Position numbers and translations under genes: made by a program. From Xanthobacteraceae bacterium (GTDB taxonomy: Bacteria > Pseudomonadota > Alphaproteobacteria > Rhizobiales > Xanthobacteraceae), in NCBI GenBank assembly GCA_030043285.1, contig JASHXZ010000461.1:1-7809 (forward strand): DNA of 7,809 bases, written 5' to 3'. Below the pieces are notes generated by a model. It saw only the letters and a program-made list of their open reading frames with translations. It was not told where the DNA came from and made no database searches. Shown in pieces: positions 6,273 to 7,809 of the stretch (its first letter is position 1; every line of letters begins with the position of its first letter).

Positions 6273-7131
6273 GGGCATCATCCTCGCCGGCGGCGCCGGC
6301 ACGCGGCTGCATCCGCTGACCTTGGTCACGTCGAAGCAGCTGTTGCCGGTCTACGACAAGCCGATGATCTATTATCCGCTCTCTGCGCTGATGCTGGCCG
6401 GCATCCGCGACATTCTGATCATTACCACGCCGCACGATCAGGCGGCGTTCAAGCATCTGCTCGGCGGCGGCGCGCAGTGGGGCGTGCGCTTCGAATATGC
6501 GGTGCAGCCGGCGCCGAACGGGCTCGCCGAGGCCTTCGTGATCGGCGCCGATTTCGCGCGCGGGCAGCCGTGCTGCCTGATCCTCGGCGATAACATCCTT
6601 TACGGGCACGGCCTGCCTGATGCGCTGCGCCGCGCCGGCTCGCGCGCCGACGGCGCCACGATCTTTTCGTACGCGGTCGAAGACCCGCAGCGTTACGGCG
6701 TGATCGAATTCGACGGCGACGACGGTGTGGTATCGATCGAGGAGAAACCGCAGCAGCCGAAATCGAATTGGGCTGCGATCGGGCTCTATTTCTACGATGC
6801 CGACGTGGTCGAGCTGGTCAAGGAGCTAAAACCGTCGGCGCGCGGCGAGCTGGAAATCACCGACCTCAACGTGCTCTACATGCGCCAGCGCCGGCTGGCG
6901 GTGGAGCGGCTCGGCCGCGGCTTTGCCTGGTTCGACGCCGGCACTCACGACACGCTGCTCGAAGCCGCCGAATTCGTCCGCGTCCTGCAGCACCGCCAGG
7001 GCCAGCTCGTCTGCTCGCCCGACGAGGTCGCGTTCCACAACGGCTGGATCGACGCCGACGCCCTCAAGGCGCTCGCCGCCCAGCACGGCAAGACCCAATA
7101 CGCGCGGCGGCTCCTCGACAATCTGCGCTGA
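6262..7131 (+). CDS. rmlA: Glucose-1-phosphate thymidylyltransferase
   Basis: RmlA (RfbA) joins dTTP and glucose-1-phosphate into dTDP-glucose and pyrophosphate, the entry and usually feedback-controlled step of the pathway. The 289 residues match the family. The nucleotide-binding GGAGTRLHPLT is at 10-20, followed by SKQLLPVYDKPM (24-35). LGDN is at 108-111 with Asp110 as a likely Mg ligand, EEKP at 160-163, GELEITD at 195-201 and the second metal Asp in WFDAGT at 223-228 (Asp225). Two segments depart from common RmlA sequences: WAAIG (170-174) where YAVTG is usual, and WFDAGT where WLDTGT is usual. ATG 6262 gives the standard N-terminus; an in-frame ATG at 6250 is possible. It is the last gene of the operon. 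Confidence 0.97.
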   Translation: MSRKGIILAGGAGTRLHPLTLVTSKQLLPVYDKPMIYYPLSALMLAGIRDILIITTPHDQAAFKHLLGGGAQWGVRFEYAVQPAPNGLAEAFVIGADFARGQPCCLILGDNILYGHGLPDALRRAGSRADGATIFSYAVEDPQRYGVIEFDGDDGVVSIEEKPQQPKSNWAAIGLYFYDADVVELVKELKPSARGELEITDLNVLYMRQRRLAVERLGRGFAWFDAGTHDTLLEAAEFVRVLQHRQGQLVCSPDEVAFHNGWIDADALKALAAQHGKTQYARRLLDNLR

Positions 7132-7143
7132 GTGACACTCAGC
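7127..7143. terminator. Perfect palindrome spanning both convergent stop codons, candidate bidirectional terminator
   Basis: GCTGAGTG-A-CACTCAGC is an uninterrupted 17-bp inverted repeat centred on 7135. It contains the rmlA stop (TGA, 7129-7131) and the stop of the opposing MFS gene (TCA on this strand, 7139-7141) in mirror positions. RNA from either direction could fold the same 7-bp stem with a 3-base loop. Neither side has a U-tract, so classical intrinsic termination would be weak. With only 7 bases between the two genes, this is the only place a shared 3' end could form. Confidence 0.45.
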
Positions 7144-7809
7144 TCGCGATTGCCTCCAGCCGCCGCTGCGTCACCGGCGGCCCGAACCCGCCGATGACGA
7201 TGAAAACCACCAGCATGGCGCCGGCGATGAAGCTGAACACGCCGATTGTGCCGTAACGGCCGAGGAAGAAGGCGATAATGAAGCCCGAAAAGATCGCCGA
7301 GAAGCGGCTCCACGAATAGACGAAGCCGACCGCCTGGGCGCGAATGCGGGTTGGATAGAGTTCAGCCTGATAGGCGTGGAACGAGAACGACATCCAATTG
7401 TTGGCGAGCGTGATCAACAGGCCGCAGATGATGACGCCGACGGCGCTCGTCTGATAGGCGAACAACAAGCCGAACGCGGCGATGCCGATCGCCGCCCAGG
7501 CGATCTGCCATTTGCGCTCGAAGCGGTCGGCAAACAGGGTGCCGACCAGCGGCCCGACCGGCGCCGCGATCGCGATGATGAAGGTATAGGCGAGCGATTT
7601 GGTGACCTCGACGCCTTGCGAGATCAACAGCGTCGCCACCCAGCTGGAAAAACCGTAATAGCCGATGGTCTGGAACAGATTGTAGATCACCAGCATGACG
7701 GTGCGGCCGCGATAGGTCGGATTCCACATTTCGGTCCAGGCGCCGGCCTTGCGCTCGGCCTCGCCGGCGACGATCTCCGGTGGCGCCAGCACGACGCCGT
7801 CGGCTTCGA
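7139..7809 (-). CDS. MFS transporter, C-terminal half (truncated by the window edge)
   Basis: The reverse-strand frame is open from the window's right edge to a TGA at 7139-7141 and shows the last 222 residues of a major facilitator superfamily permease. A short cytoplasmic stretch (MWNPTYRGRT) is followed by about six hydrophobic segments, as expected for TM7-TM12. The loop after TM8 has ADRFERKW, the second copy of the MFS GxxxDRxxRK-type motif. ELYPTRIRAQAVG resembles the E-x-PT-x-x-R signature of the sugar-porter/metabolite:H+ symporter group, including NiaP-like proteins. Substrate cannot be told from this half. An internal GTG at 7792 is in frame but is not the real start, since the N-terminal six TM segments must lie beyond the window. 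The gene converges on rmlA with a 7-base gap, so it belongs to a separate transcription unit. Confidence 0.9.
   Translation of the reverse strand, partial: EADGVVLAPPEIVAGEAERKAGAWTEMWNPTYRGRTVMLVIYNLFQTIGYYGFSSWVATLLISQGVEVTKSLAYTFIIAIAAPVGPLVGTLFADRFERKWQIAWAAIGIAAFGLLFAYQTSAVGVIICGLLITLANNWMSFSFHAYQAELYPTRIRAQAVGFVYSWSRFSAIFSGFIIAFFLGRYGTIGVFSFIAGAMLVVFIVIGGFGPPVTQRRLEAIAS

Overview
The window looks like chromosomal DNA from a GC-rich alphaproteobacterium, most likely Hyphomicrobiales (Rhizobiales; Bradyrhizobium, Rhodopseudomonas or Xanthobacteraceae-like). That placement is an inference from the strong G/C third-position bias, the tRNA-Arg(ACG) sequence with a G discriminator, the rmlC-rmlB-rmlD-rmlA gene order and the protein style. 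There is no integrase, transposase, plasmid gene or CRISPR array.

Left part (1-3436, + strand). After about 350 bases with no supportable gene comes a FAD/NAD(P)-binding protein of the pyridine nucleotide-disulfide oxidoreductase family. It has both Rossmann domains and the C-terminal dimerisation domain. It has lost both redox-active cysteines and the other residues that normally make up the disulfide-reductase active site. A 179-base gap with weak hairpins separates it from a membrane sensor histidine kinase (two TM segments, about 130 residues of periplasmic sensor, HAMP, DHp and ATPase domains). No response regulator lies next to the kinase.

Middle (3437-3748). A hairpin just after the kinase stop overlaps a perfect 13-bp tandem repeat. 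Then come a GC-only hairpin, a complete tRNA-Arg(ACG) with encoded CCA, and an AT-rich leader of about 110 bases (about 41% GC) that probably holds the promoter of the next operon.

Right part (3749-7131, + strand). Four tightly packed genes, rmlC, rmlB, rmlD and rmlA, overlap by 4, 4 and 11 bases and encode the complete dTDP-L-rhamnose pathway. RmlA makes dTDP-glucose from glucose-1-phosphate and dTTP. RmlB converts it to the 4-keto-6-deoxy sugar, RmlC epimerises C3 and C5, and RmlD reduces the 4-keto group to give dTDP-L-rhamnose. This donor supplies surface polysaccharides such as LPS O-antigen or exopolysaccharide; no glycosyltransferase is in view. The operon ends only 7 bases from the stop of a convergent MFS transporter gene, whose C-terminal half is in the window. 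A perfect 17-bp palindrome spans both stop codons and is a candidate shared terminator.

I do not see a multi-gene system that looks undescribed. The most notable items are the cysteine-less oxidoreductase and the palindrome shared by the two convergent stop codons.
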